Virus record (IMG/VR): IMGVR_UViG_3300046532_002947
Location: 1 to 24,099 of that record
Reading direction: 5' to 3' (one strand)
Length of the DNA: 24,099 nt
Origin: a virus
Each line of letters begins with the position of its first letter. The first letter of the stretch is position 1. The notes under the pieces were generated by a model. The model ran no database searches. It worked only from the letters and a program-made list of their open reading frames with translations, and was not told where the DNA came from. Positions 1 through 8,106 of this stretch are shown piece by piece. A program made the translations under genes and the position numbers.

Positions 1-62
1 ATGGCATTGGAGCTGGGATGGTGGATAGAGCAAAAGACAAACAAGAAAGGATTTTTGTATGA
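1..62 (+). CDS. C-terminal end of an upstream gene (partial)
   Basis: Only the last codons of a gene entering from the left are present. Reading from base 3 gives about 19 residues ending in KDKQERIFV and a TGA at 60-62. That TGA overlaps the next start as ATGA, a typical coupled stop/start. An alternative reading from base 1 ends at TAA 67-69, overlapping the next gene by 11 bases, the same length as the overlap at 11461-11471. I prefer the first reading because of the ATGA junction and because the second has a Trp-Trp pair in a Lys-rich peptide, but both are possible. No function can be assigned. By position it is probably another tail or baseplate component. Confidence 0.45.
   Translation, partial: GIGAGMVDRAKDKQERIFV
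46..51 (+). promoter_or_regulatory. Ribosome-binding site for the 331-residue protein
   Basis: AAAGGA lies 7 bases before the ATG at 59. This spacing favours the ATG at 59 over the second in-frame ATG at 74. Confidence 0.6.
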
Positions 63-1054
63 CTACTAAGAAAATGTTCGATTTGAGCCATTTATCTGAA
101 TGGCGCCAAGAGTTGCATAAATCGTTAGAAACCTTAATAAAACAGAATCAAACTATTAATATAATTCCGGATAATTCGGGCCCATCACAAACTAACGCAC
201 CCTCAAGATACGTTAATCGTATTAATGCATTAAACGAGACCCAATTTGGAGAAAGCATTAGAATCGGTACTGATCGCCCCTTTGGTCGAGGCTCTGGGTA
301 TGGTTCTAAGGGAGCTACTCCAGATTCTATGCAGACTGAGGCGGTAGATATAGTTGTCGGCCCGATGCGACGCAGTTCTAAAATTTTAGCTGATGGAACT
401 TATGCAGATCCTAGCATAGCTGATGCAGCGAGATTCACAATATCTGATGTAACCGATTGTGATACAAATATGGGGTTTTGCGATGGACCGATTGGAAACA
501 AGAAAGCGGAATCTACCATTTACGGTGGAGCAGATCAAGTTAGGTTTTTTGGTTTTAATGGAATACAATTTAGTACAGGCATGCCAGAAGGGCACAAAGG
601 TCTTAAAAACGGTATAAATACAGCACTTGGCGGTAAAGTTTCTCGTGCTCCAAAAATCGTTTTCTCGGCGGGTAATGCTGGCGGAACGACTCCAACCTTC
701 GGATTGCCCGGTATTGAAGCGGATGAGGAGACACCAGTCATTCAAGGAATAGCAAAAGGTCAAAATGTGGAATTATGTATTAATGAATTGGCTGTTATAT
801 TAGACAAATTAAGTGGAGCGCTAATTAGAATGGCTATCTATCAAGGTGCTTTTGCTGGTATTTTAGGAATTACAATACCTCCAGGTATACAGCCACATCA
901 CACCGCCGCCGCCGGCCCAGTTATGCAAGAAACATTCAGCAAGTTTATAGATACACTTATACAACTAAGATTAGATAAAGTTTTTTGGAACAATACTTAT
1001 GTTTCTGACGGCTCTGCTCGGAGAGTTTCTAGTACCAATGTATTCACCTCATAA
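59..1054 (+). CDS. Phage virion structural protein, probably tail/baseplate associated (331 aa)
   Basis: I cannot name a T4 homologue. The first 35 residues are helical and polar. Residues 60-175 are Gly-rich, and the middle holds a short beta signature around residues 157-174 (GADQVRFFGFNGIQFSTG). From memory, this resembles a strand motif in structural proteins of marine myoviruses, usually of the form ADCVRIxGRxxIxxxTG. The segment from about 230 to 265 is a helix that ends in a hydrophobic stretch at 260-275. It is followed by PHHTAAAGP near 279-287 and an amphipathic C-terminal helix. There is no signal peptide. The gene sits immediately before a giant structural gene, with 8 bases between them, in an operon holding gp25- and gp6-like wedge genes. 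A structural role in the baseplate or tail is therefore inferred from context and the motif, not from a defined domain. Confidence 0.6.
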   Translation: MTTKKMFDLSHLSEWRQELHKSLETLIKQNQTINIIPDNSGPSQTNAPSRYVNRINALNETQFGESIRIGTDRPFGRGSGYGSKGATPDSMQTEAVDIVVGPMRRSSKILADGTYADPSIADAARFTISDVTDCDTNMGFCDGPIGNKKAESTIYGGADQVRFFGFNGIQFSTGMPEGHKGLKNGINTALGGKVSRAPKIVFSAGNAGGTTPTFGLPGIEADEETPVIQGIAKGQNVELCINELAVILDKLSGALIRMAIYQGAFAGILGITIPPGIQPHHTAAAGPVMQETFSKFIDTLIQLRLDKVFWNNTYVSDGSARRVSSTNVFTS

Positions 1055-1056
1055 GG
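1052..1056 (+). promoter_or_regulatory. Ribosome-binding site overlapping the preceding stop codon
   Basis: TAAGG, formed by the stop codon at 1052-1054 plus two G, lies 6 bases before the ATG at 1063. This suggests the giant gene is translated by ribosomes finishing the upstream one. Confidence 0.5.
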
Positions 1057-1062
1057 TTTAAA

Positions 1063-4000
1063 ATGGCTAATTCACAATTTTTAGAATATCAGGACAAAGA
1101 TAATTCCGGACTTCTCGATGCATGCGATGAATTAGCTAATGTTCCAGAACAAAAAATATGTCCTCCGTGTCAGAAAAATATAAATTATATTGTTCCCGAT
1201 TGGAAAACTAAAGATGTTGATGAACCTTGGCTGAATGAAAAGACATGTCAATATCAGATCACAATTGTGACTCAGGAATCTTCTTTAATTCCCATTGCCG
1301 ACGCGACCGACGACGAAGCAAACGAACATATACAAGCGATTTTTGATGAGCATAGAAGCGAAGCCATCGATGGTATTTTGGTTTATTTTGAAAAAGACAA
1401 CAGTGAAGACAACGTTTTATCTCTAAATGGTATAACAGAATACGAAAAATATGATCTTGATATCCGTCGAGGATCCCGAGTAAAACTATTATATTCAATA
1501 CCTTACGAAAATATATCCCTTATAAACGATGCGATAGATAGCGAATCCGACGAAGACGAAGAAGACGACCCCGCCAGCGCCGAGATTACAGTAACATATA
1601 ATGCAGCAGAGTTAAATTCTAATGTTTTAAAAGTAAGAAGAGCCCTCAATATGTATGGAACGTATTTAAAAGTTTTCCGTGCAACACAAAGAAGCAACAT
1701 CATATTCGAGGGTGAAAATAGAATTTTTAACTTAAAAAGGTATGGTGACAACGGAATCACGGGTACCGGTACTTTAGAAAAAGTTATTAAAGCCGTCGAT
1801 GGTTTTTTAAGCAAAAAAAAATATATCCTCCGCGGCGGTAAGTTTTCGGGAACAGGTTTAAATAAAGATATTGTAAATGAAATTGGATTTACATTTAGCG
1901 CCGAATATAAATTAAAGAAAATAACCATTACTACGCGAGATTGTGGTGACAAAGAAATCTCTTTTGGTCCAAAGAAAATTAAATCTTTGACAAAAAAGGG
2001 GGTTTTTAAAGATAAAACGGCGATGGGATATCTTTCAAAAATTGACGATATGGTAACTCAACTAACTGCGAGAGAACCTCCGGTTTGGACAGATTTTATT
2101 GTTGAACACACATATCCCACAGTCATTGTTTTAGAGAATTGGCCATTTGGAACAGATAGTTCTTTGGTTACAGCAGCCAGCTGTGTTGGTGATGCATTGG
2201 CTTCAGAAGCTAAACAGCTCGGCCAAGATATATTAGATATAGATTTCGATTTGGCTGATGCGGTTTTATACAATTTTAATAAAGTTTTGTGTAAATCGGA
2301 TTTGGACGAAGTTGAAAAGGAGGCCACTAGTCTTGGCTTAAGTTATGATCCGAGCGAGAATAATTTATCTACAATTACTGCCCTTGCTAAAGTTCAAGCA
2401 AATAAACAATTTGATATATCCGATGGTGTTTTCGGAGACTTATGCGCAAAAGTATTAGGCTTGGGTGACGAAAAAGATGCTGAACCATCTGACACTAAAA
2501 GCGCCCTATCCGATATGCTTGGTACATTAAAACTTTGTGGTCTCAAAGACGTTTTAATAGAAACCACAAACTGTCTATTAGGGGGGCTTTCCTTCGAAGT
2601 ATCTTTGGGCGCCATATTAAAGTCGGCGCTACAAAATATGTCTATTATAAATTTTGGAAAAATGATCAATCTCTTGCCACCTGAAGACAAGGTTGCAGTA
2701 CAAAGTTTAGTCCGTGCAAAATTAAATTCTGGTAATATTTTTGATGAATCATCAGTCAATCAAGAAATAAGCGATTATATTAAAAATGGTGTCGACCCAG
2801 CCCAGATCACCAATATAGAACCATGGGGTGATAGAGAGTTTTTACAGCAAGCTAAAGAAGCCGCCCAAGGTTCACTAAATTCACTAAAAAATTCAACAAA
2901 ACAGATTTCTAGCATAAAGAATAATAATAATGTAAAAACATTAGCTCAAAGATTTGGAGAAAGCCAAAATTCCCCAAAACAAGCGACTGGTCTCATAATA
3001 ACACTTTATGTAGAATCAATTATCGAACATTTCGCCGAGGATCTTTTTAGTGTTTTAGAGGTGTTGAATAGGTTTCCAGGATCCCAGCTCATAGCTAAAT
3101 TGATTCTTTTAAGTGATTGTCCGCAGCCTCCCCTTTTTAGTCCATCGGTCTTAGATTTTGTTAGAGACATAGAATTACCCTTTTGCAAAGGAATAGATGA
3201 TATCACATTGCCGATTATAAGGAATCCTTTAAGCTGGATCCCAGCAAAAAATGATATAACGGGTATTATGTTTACTCAAGTTACATTAAAGCTGCAAAAC
3301 ATATTTGTTTCTGTATTGGCGCGATTAATGGTTAAAGTTTGTAATTTAATAGGAAACTCATTATGCCAAACATTAAAATCAACTGGCCAAATTTTAGGCT
3401 CTTGGGGCGACTTAAATAATAGAGACGCCATCGCCGATATAATTAGAGAATCGATATGCGGCCCAGATGCCAACGCTGACCAAGTTAACGCAACTATACT
3501 TGATATGTTTGAAAAATTAGGCTTGGGTGCTGCCGCATTGGCGGATACAGAAAAGTTATTACAGTTTACTGGAGATATGTCTGCCTCGTTAACAAGAGGC
3601 GAGATGATGAATATGTTTTTGGGCACCCCGACCTCGGAATCTTTAATTATAATGGATCAAATCATAGAATATGAATATCCAGAATATAGAGATGCACTCC
3701 CCGATGAAAGCGCAATCGCTGATTTTACTACAAATATGGGCAATTTGCTGCCAGCCGAATCCCGAACATCGATGCAAAATTTCTTAGATAATTTGGGTGA
3801 TGAAGATAACTTTCCAGCCGATCCCTCAATTTGTGCAACACCGGCAGACTTAGAAAATTTTGGTGATTATAGATGCTCCCTCCTCGAAGGGCGCGCGACT
3901 CAAAAACAATGTCAACAAATGGATACGTCTCAACAAAATGATTTATTAGAAAAACTTGAAGATATCACGAATGCTCTTCAACAAAATCCTAGTGAGTTGA

Positions 4001-7000
4001 TCGCTAATTCAATGCCACCGATTTTGTCAGATCCAGGGTGCCAGAATGGGTTGGTACCATTCGAACCAGAAGTAGTAACAACTGTAAAGAATAAAGCTCT
4101 TGGAATGACTTTAAAGCAAGTGTTTATGGATTTTTCAACTGATATGTTAGGAAATGGCCCCGGAGAAAAGAACTGGGGTCTCTTAAACATGATCTTAAGC
4201 GATACATTGGGAACGCCATTAACTAGTCATTATAGAAGGTCTTTCAACAGAAAGAACTATGTTGATTTTGTTACGATTACCGACCCCGCCCAGCAAGAGG
4301 GCCAGTTCCCACTTTATATAGCAGAATGGATGCGATATCAAATGCGGGGATTAGACACAACATTTAACACTAACAATGAATTCGCCGATAAAAAAACAAT
4401 AACTAAGACATTCCAAGAATTGGGTCTAAGTTTATACGGAGGGATTGATACACTTACACTACCCGATTTTGGATATGAAACCAACGCGGTAGTCAAATAT
4501 ACAGACCAAACAGTTGATTTTATTAGAGAAGGCAGAAAAGCTACGCCTGATATAGAATTACAATTTAGGGATAATAATAAAGGTAAAGTCTTTTGGGAAG
4601 ATTCAACTTATCTTTACGGCTTTAATATGAAGCTATTCTTGTCTGAAATGAAAGAAGAGAAAACGTTTGAAGGTATACTTGCGGTGAACAACCTTCCTGC
4701 AGATACCGCACGTATCAACATTACTAATCTTTTAAATTTTGGCGCAGATATTACTCGGGCTGACACAAAATCAATGAACACCGAGGAGAAAACAGCATCT
4801 CGCCAGAGAACTCCGTCAATTCAAAAAGAGAGGGAGTTTGAGTTTTTGGCAGTCGATGACACCTTCGATTTGTTATCTTTAGATAATTACCCAGATTTTC
4901 AGAAAAGCTTTAATACAAAATCTAATTATACTCCTCAGCTCGTTTTGCTTCATGAAATGTTGACTCAACAAGGTTATGGAGGAACGCTTGAAGACCTTAA
5001 AGGCTTTTATAATGATACGTTAGATATAGTATTCGCAAAAATAGTAGAAGAAATATCCGATAATGAAAATGCATTTTTGTATGGCGCCACATATGATAAT
5101 TTAACCGAAGAAGATGGAGAGTATGTGGTTCAAGCCGGCCAAACCGATAGCCCTGGAGGCACCCTGTATAGTGACGCGACACTTAATGGCGAATCTCTCA
5201 CAAATGATGATGCAGTATTAGGAATCAGTAGGAATCAATATGAAGCTGTGAATACAGAAGATATAAGAATTTTTTATCTTGACCCGGCACAATTTGGAGG
5301 AAACTATGTTAACCCTCCTCTTTATATGAAGCCTTTGCAAAACGAGGGTTGGTTAGGCTTAATAGACATAATATTCCCCGAACTTAGCCCTTGTAAACCC
5401 TCTAAAACTGATTTAATTGATTTTGGTGAGATAGACGAGCAAGTTGAAGAAACATATAATAATATCCCAGCCGACGAAAGGTTAAAATTTGATTCTGATT
5501 GTGCCGTTGAATTGCCATATAATAGAATTTTAGAGAGATACAGTGCCGCAGGAATTCAAGGGGTGATCACGGCAGCTTGTAGAATTTATGCAAGTGTCCA
5601 TTTCATTAAAACAATGGCAGCGTTTACTATCTTTAAACCTGATTTTGATAACGTATACAGTTCAATATACCCACAATATATTGTTGAAAATATAGAAGCC
5701 GCGTTTAAAGATGTTCAGAGCGCATTTTGGGAAAGACTTAATCCATTTAAAGACGAGGAATTTTGGTATTCCTTTTTAGAACAAGCCGTACAAACTTACG
5801 GAAGATTAATAGATGAAGGTAAGATAATTGATCCTCCGGATTCAGTTTTAAACGCTATTAATAAAATTAATACGATGCAAGCAAATTATAAATATCCCAC
5901 CAAAGAAGAGTGGAAGAATTCACAAAACTTGGGAAGCGATCTTGGAAAAGCCGCCGCCGCTGCTATTATGGGCGCCGCACTTCCTATTCCCGGCGCCGGC
6001 GCTGCAGCATCCATAAAGGTATTTGCAGATAATTTTGAAACATACAAGCAATATAAAGAAAGATTAAATTTTGAAGCGATTAAAGCAACCGAAGACGAGG
6101 CTAAAATTGTATTGAAAGAAATGGTTAAGACCGAGCTTCAATATATGGCTGATAAATTTATTGAAAACCTAGAGGCGATCAATATTACTCCCAAGTATAC
6201 TGATATCGATTATTTTATATTGACGCAATTTACAAATGGCGGTATCGATTTAGATTTAGATAAAGAAATTGTTGCTGTTATGGAAGAAGAGCCGAGCGGC
6301 CCATCGTATGGAACAACTTCTAAAGTAGCTAATCATTCTCATGCATACGAAGTTGATATAGAAGGAAATGGTTGGGCTTATACCGCTTATTCTCCAATAG
6401 ATTCGAGAATAAAGCACAAGCACCAAGTAATCAGCTGGGAACTTCAAGCTTCACAGTCTGATTGTTATCCGGCATGTAAAGACATTTATGGAAATGATGG
6501 GGTGGGCCCCCACATACACAATATTAGTAGAATGATCATACCGATTGGCGATGTTGAGTCATATAATTATGAACCATCATACGAACAAGTCTCCAGTACT
6601 GCTAGTGCAGCGATTGATATCGCGAAAGAAGCGATCAATATAGCAGAAGCTGCTGTAGCGGCTAGCCCTCTAGACACGACATTGCAGGCGGCATTAGACA
6701 CTGCAATTTCCGTTTTTGAGCAAGTGTTAGTAACTTTTGGCATTGATATAGAAGAATTATTTAGTTCGAAAAAGCCCTTTGTTATAGAAAAATATATTAG
6801 TATTAATGGCACAAAATATGGAACAGAAGAAGGCTCTGAGATTATTAAATTAAACTCGCCAACGCTCAATATCTCTGATGTTTATCCTGGAACCTTAGAA
6901 ATCGTTTATGCTTTAGGTGATATTTCTCAAGAGGCATCTAGATCTGCTGCAACGCGCGAAGAGCCTACTGATGAGCCTGTGGGGATTAAAGGAGAACTAG

Positions 7001-7689
7001 GAGTGCGTCATGGTTTACAGTTTTCCGCTCTTGTTGACGGTCAGAAGTTTGAAATAACATCTGTTGAAATAGACGCTTTAGATTATGAGATTCAGGCTTT
7101 TGTTCCAGTTCAGGCAAATTCAAAAGAATTACTATGTTTATTAAAAATATTGAAAGAAGATGAGAAATTTAAGCTAGCGGCCCGTTATATTGTTCCTACA
7201 AGTAAGCTATTATCTCTGGCGGCTATTTACAATGATATGGCTTTTTTACCTTCTATCGGCGAAGTAACTGTAGAGACCGGAGAGTATGAAGGCTCCGGTG
7301 TAGAATTTGATGTAAAGCCCGGTATGAAAATTACGTTTGTTGATGGAATTCCTGATTATTCTTCTAGCAAGGAAGGCTGGGCATCAGCAGAAGATAGAAG
7401 CCCTGGCTTTTTACAAGGCCTCGGGGTTCTTGAATGGGATAATTGGGATCAAGAACTTTTAAGAAACTCTAAAGCAAGAATTAAATCCTTGTTTAGAGGA
7501 TTCTATAATTCAAGAGATTTTGAGTCCAATTTTGAATCTATGTTTGACTTTGATCCAGTTGAATTTACTATTAATGAGCTTAAAGGAAAAATCCGCCCAA
7601 ATCTAGCTAAAGCGATACTCCCCAGATGGCGCCGCAAGAAAACTAGAACTAATCCGTTTGATTCTTCAGGCGAATTGTGTAAAAAATAA
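1063..7689 (+). CDS. Giant phage structural protein with HxH/Cys putative metal-binding module (2208 aa)
   Basis: This is a single uninterrupted frame of 2208 codons, presumably a large baseplate or tail protein. The N-terminus has four cysteines (21, 33, 36, 62), including CPPC at 33-36. A strongly acidic linker runs from 156 to 170. Residues 175-400 look like a compact alpha/beta unit. Residues 480-900 are mainly helical, with hydrophobic helices around 650-720 and 745-790. Residues 1627-1654 form an Ala/Gly-rich hydrophobic segment with no acidic residue, followed by a charged, probably coiled-coil helix to about 1715. Residues 1758-1819 contain HSH, HKH, a CYPAC pair and HIH. Residues 1847-1900 form an Ala-rich helix. 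It directly precedes the gp25-like gene. No catalytic motif was seen. Its length far exceeds any T4 wedge protein (gp7 and gp10 are about 1030 and 600 residues). Structural function is an inference from operon context; the metal-binding idea is an inference from the HxH pattern. Confidence 0.65.
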   Translation: MANSQFLEYQDKDNSGLLDACDELANVPEQKICPPCQKNINYIVPDWKTKDVDEPWLNEKTCQYQITIVTQESSLIPIADATDDEANEHIQAIFDEHRSEAIDGILVYFEKDNSEDNVLSLNGITEYEKYDLDIRRGSRVKLLYSIPYENISLINDAIDSESDEDEEDDPASAEITVTYNAAELNSNVLKVRRALNMYGTYLKVFRATQRSNIIFEGENRIFNLKRYGDNGITGTGTLEKVIKAVDGFLSKKKYILRGGKFSGTGLNKDIVNEIGFTFSAEYKLKKITITTRDCGDKEISFGPKKIKSLTKKGVFKDKTAMGYLSKIDDMVTQLTAREPPVWTDFIVEHTYPTVIVLENWPFGTDSSLVTAASCVGDALASEAKQLGQDILDIDFDLADAVLYNFNKVLCKSDLDEVEKEATSLGLSYDPSENNLSTITALAKVQANKQFDISDGVFGDLCAKVLGLGDEKDAEPSDTKSALSDMLGTLKLCGLKDVLIETTNCLLGGLSFEVSLGAILKSALQNMSIINFGKMINLLPPEDKVAVQSLVRAKLNSGNIFDESSVNQEISDYIKNGVDPAQITNIEPWGDREFLQQAKEAAQGSLNSLKNSTKQISSIKNNNNVKTLAQRFGESQNSPKQATGLIITLYVESIIEHFAEDLFSVLEVLNRFPGSQLIAKLILLSDCPQPPLFSPSVLDFVRDIELPFCKGIDDITLPIIRNPLSWIPAKNDITGIMFTQVTLKLQNIFVSVLARLMVKVCNLIGNSLCQTLKSTGQILGSWGDLNNRDAIADIIRESICGPDANADQVNATILDMFEKLGLGAAALADTEKLLQFTGDMSASLTRGEMMNMFLGTPTSESLIIMDQIIEYEYPEYRDALPDESAIADFTTNMGNLLPAESRTSMQNFLDNLGDEDNFPADPSICATPADLENFGDYRCSLLEGRATQKQCQQMDTSQQNDLLEKLEDITNALQQNPSELIANSMPPILSDPGCQNGLVPFEPEVVTTVKNKALGMTLKQVFMDFSTDMLGNGPGEKNWGLLNMILSDTLGTPLTSHYRRSFNRKNYVDFVTITDPAQQEGQFPLYIAEWMRYQMRGLDTTFNTNNEFADKKTITKTFQELGLSLYGGIDTLTLPDFGYETNAVVKYTDQTVDFIREGRKATPDIELQFRDNNKGKVFWEDSTYLYGFNMKLFLSEMKEEKTFEGILAVNNLPADTARINITNLLNFGADITRADTKSMNTEEKTASRQRTPSIQKEREFEFLAVDDTFDLLSLDNYPDFQKSFNTKSNYTPQLVLLHEMLTQQGYGGTLEDLKGFYNDTLDIVFAKIVEEISDNENAFLYGATYDNLTEEDGEYVVQAGQTDSPGGTLYSDATLNGESLTNDDAVLGISRNQYEAVNTEDIRIFYLDPAQFGGNYVNPPLYMKPLQNEGWLGLIDIIFPELSPCKPSKTDLIDFGEIDEQVEETYNNIPADERLKFDSDCAVELPYNRILERYSAAGIQGVITAACRIYASVHFIKTMAAFTIFKPDFDNVYSSIYPQYIVENIEAAFKDVQSAFWERLNPFKDEEFWYSFLEQAVQTYGRLIDEGKIIDPPDSVLNAINKINTMQANYKYPTKEEWKNSQNLGSDLGKAAAAAIMGAALPIPGAGAAASIKVFADNFETYKQYKERLNFEAIKATEDEAKIVLKEMVKTELQYMADKFIENLEAINITPKYTDIDYFILTQFTNGGIDLDLDKEIVAVMEEEPSGPSYGTTSKVANHSHAYEVDIEGNGWAYTAYSPIDSRIKHKHQVISWELQASQSDCYPACKDIYGNDGVGPHIHNISRMIIPIGDVESYNYEPSYEQVSSTASAAIDIAKEAINIAEAAVAASPLDTTLQAALDTAISVFEQVLVTFGIDIEELFSSKKPFVIEKYISINGTKYGTEEGSEIIKLNSPTLNISDVYPGTLEIVYALGDISQEASRSAATREEPTDEPVGIKGELGVRHGLQFSALVDGQKFEITSVEIDALDYEIQAFVPVQANSKELLCLLKILKEDEKFKLAARYIVPTSKLLSLAAIYNDMAFLPSIGEVTVETGEYEGSGVEFDVKPGMKITFVDGIPDYSSSKEGWASAEDRSPGFLQGLGVLEWDNWDQELLRNSKARIKSLFRGFYNSRDFESNFESMFDFDPVEFTINELKGKIRPNLAKAILPRWRRKKTRTNPFDSSGELCKK
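6331..6519 (+). other. HxH/CxxxC module within the 2208-residue protein
   Basis: Within 63 residues there are three His-x-His pairs (1758-1760, 1785-1787, 1817-1819) and a Cys-x3-Cys pair (1801, 1805). Repeated HxH motifs coordinate iron in the tip of the T4 long tail fibre protein gp37. This module is not an obvious homologue of that tip, so metal binding here is an inference. I recall similar histidine/cysteine blocks in structural proteins of marine phages, which would point to a conserved domain. Confidence 0.5.
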
Positions 7690-7706
7690 ATTATTTGATA
7701 ATTACA

Positions 7707-7711
7707 AAAGG
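7707..7711 (+). promoter_or_regulatory. Ribosome-binding site of the gp25-like gene
   Basis: AAAGG lies 9 bases before the ATG at 7721, in the longest intergenic gap of the window (31 bases). Confidence 0.5.
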
Positions 7712-7720
7712 TATTAAAAC

Positions 7721-8086
7721 ATGTCTTCTATCGGAATAAAATTACCAATCACATATGACGCCGGCGATGGGTTCACCATGATCACCACTATTCGTCAGAT
7801 GGTAAAGCAAAATTTAAAAATGTTGATCCTGACTAATCCCGGTGAAAGAGTTATGGAACCCAACTTTGGAGTTGGAATTAAAAGGCTTTTATTCCTGAAT
7901 TATACTGAAAATGTTTCAGGCAAAATTCAAACCAGACTAAATAAACAAGTTCAATTATATCTCCCTATTGTCACTATAGAAGACTTGCAATTTGATTCTT
8001 CTCCAGACACTAACTCTATACGTGTAGTTTTAACTTATCAAATTCCAGACATTGGCATTAACGATTTGTTAGAAATAACTATTTAA
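7721..8086 (+). CDS. gp25: gp25-like baseplate wedge protein (121 aa)
   Basis: This is a member of the GPW/gp25 family (IraD/Gp25-like fold), a small conserved component of the baseplate wedge in contractile-tailed phages and related injection systems. In T4, gp25 sits at the wedge-sheath interface with gp6 and gp53 and helps initiate sheath assembly. The 121 residues match the usual length (T4 gp25 is 132). The diagnostic motif NPGERVMEPNFGVGIKR is at residues 39-55, followed by a hydrophobic LLFLN strand, and the C-terminus has the expected strand pattern ending in LLEITI. An amphipathic helix at about 21-36 precedes the motif. The neighbour directly downstream is gp6-like, the canonical partner. 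Phage gp25 and its relatives in type VI secretion or tailocins are hard to separate by sequence. The jumbo structural genes around it favour a phage. Confidence 0.93.
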   Translation: MSSIGIKLPITYDAGDGFTMITTIRQMVKQNLKMLILTNPGERVMEPNFGVGIKRLLFLNYTENVSGKIQTRLNKQVQLYLPIVTIEDLQFDSSPDTNSIRVVLTYQIPDIGINDLLEITI

Positions 8087-8089
8087 TTT

Positions 8090-8095
8090 GAAGGA
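8090..8095 (+). promoter_or_regulatory. Ribosome-binding site of the gp6-like gene
   Basis: GAAGGA lies 11 bases before the ATG at 8107, a slightly long spacing. There is no closer purine-rich site. Confidence 0.5.
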
Positions 8096-8106
8096 TATCT
8101 AAATAA

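Noticed and set aside
1-69. Separate tiny gene starting at the ATG at position 1
   Set aside because: The frame merely begins with ATG at the window edge. A 22-residue gene is unlikely, and it is more simply the end of an upstream gene in one of two frames.
613-620. TATAAATA, identical to the T4 late-promoter core
   Set aside because: It lies in frame inside a structural gene, encoding Gly-Ile-Asn-Thr. A second copy at 21705-21712 is likewise inside a coding region. In AT-rich DNA a few copies are expected by chance.
1503-1952. Antisense reading frame of 149 codons, and other minus-strand frames of 60-125 codons
   Set aside because: They lie wholly inside long, clearly coding + strand genes, have no own ribosome-binding sites or recognisable domains, and reflect codon bias of the real genes.
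7689-7703. Small inverted repeat (AATTAT, 3-base loop, ATAATT) after the 2208-residue gene
   Set aside because: The stem is only six A/T pairs with no G/C and no T-tract, too weak for a terminator. Downstream genes are spaced like an operon.
8098-8105. TCTAAATA before the gp6-like gene, one mismatch from a T4-type late promoter
   Set aside because: Transcription would start at or inside the coding region, past the ribosome-binding site, so it could not serve that gene.
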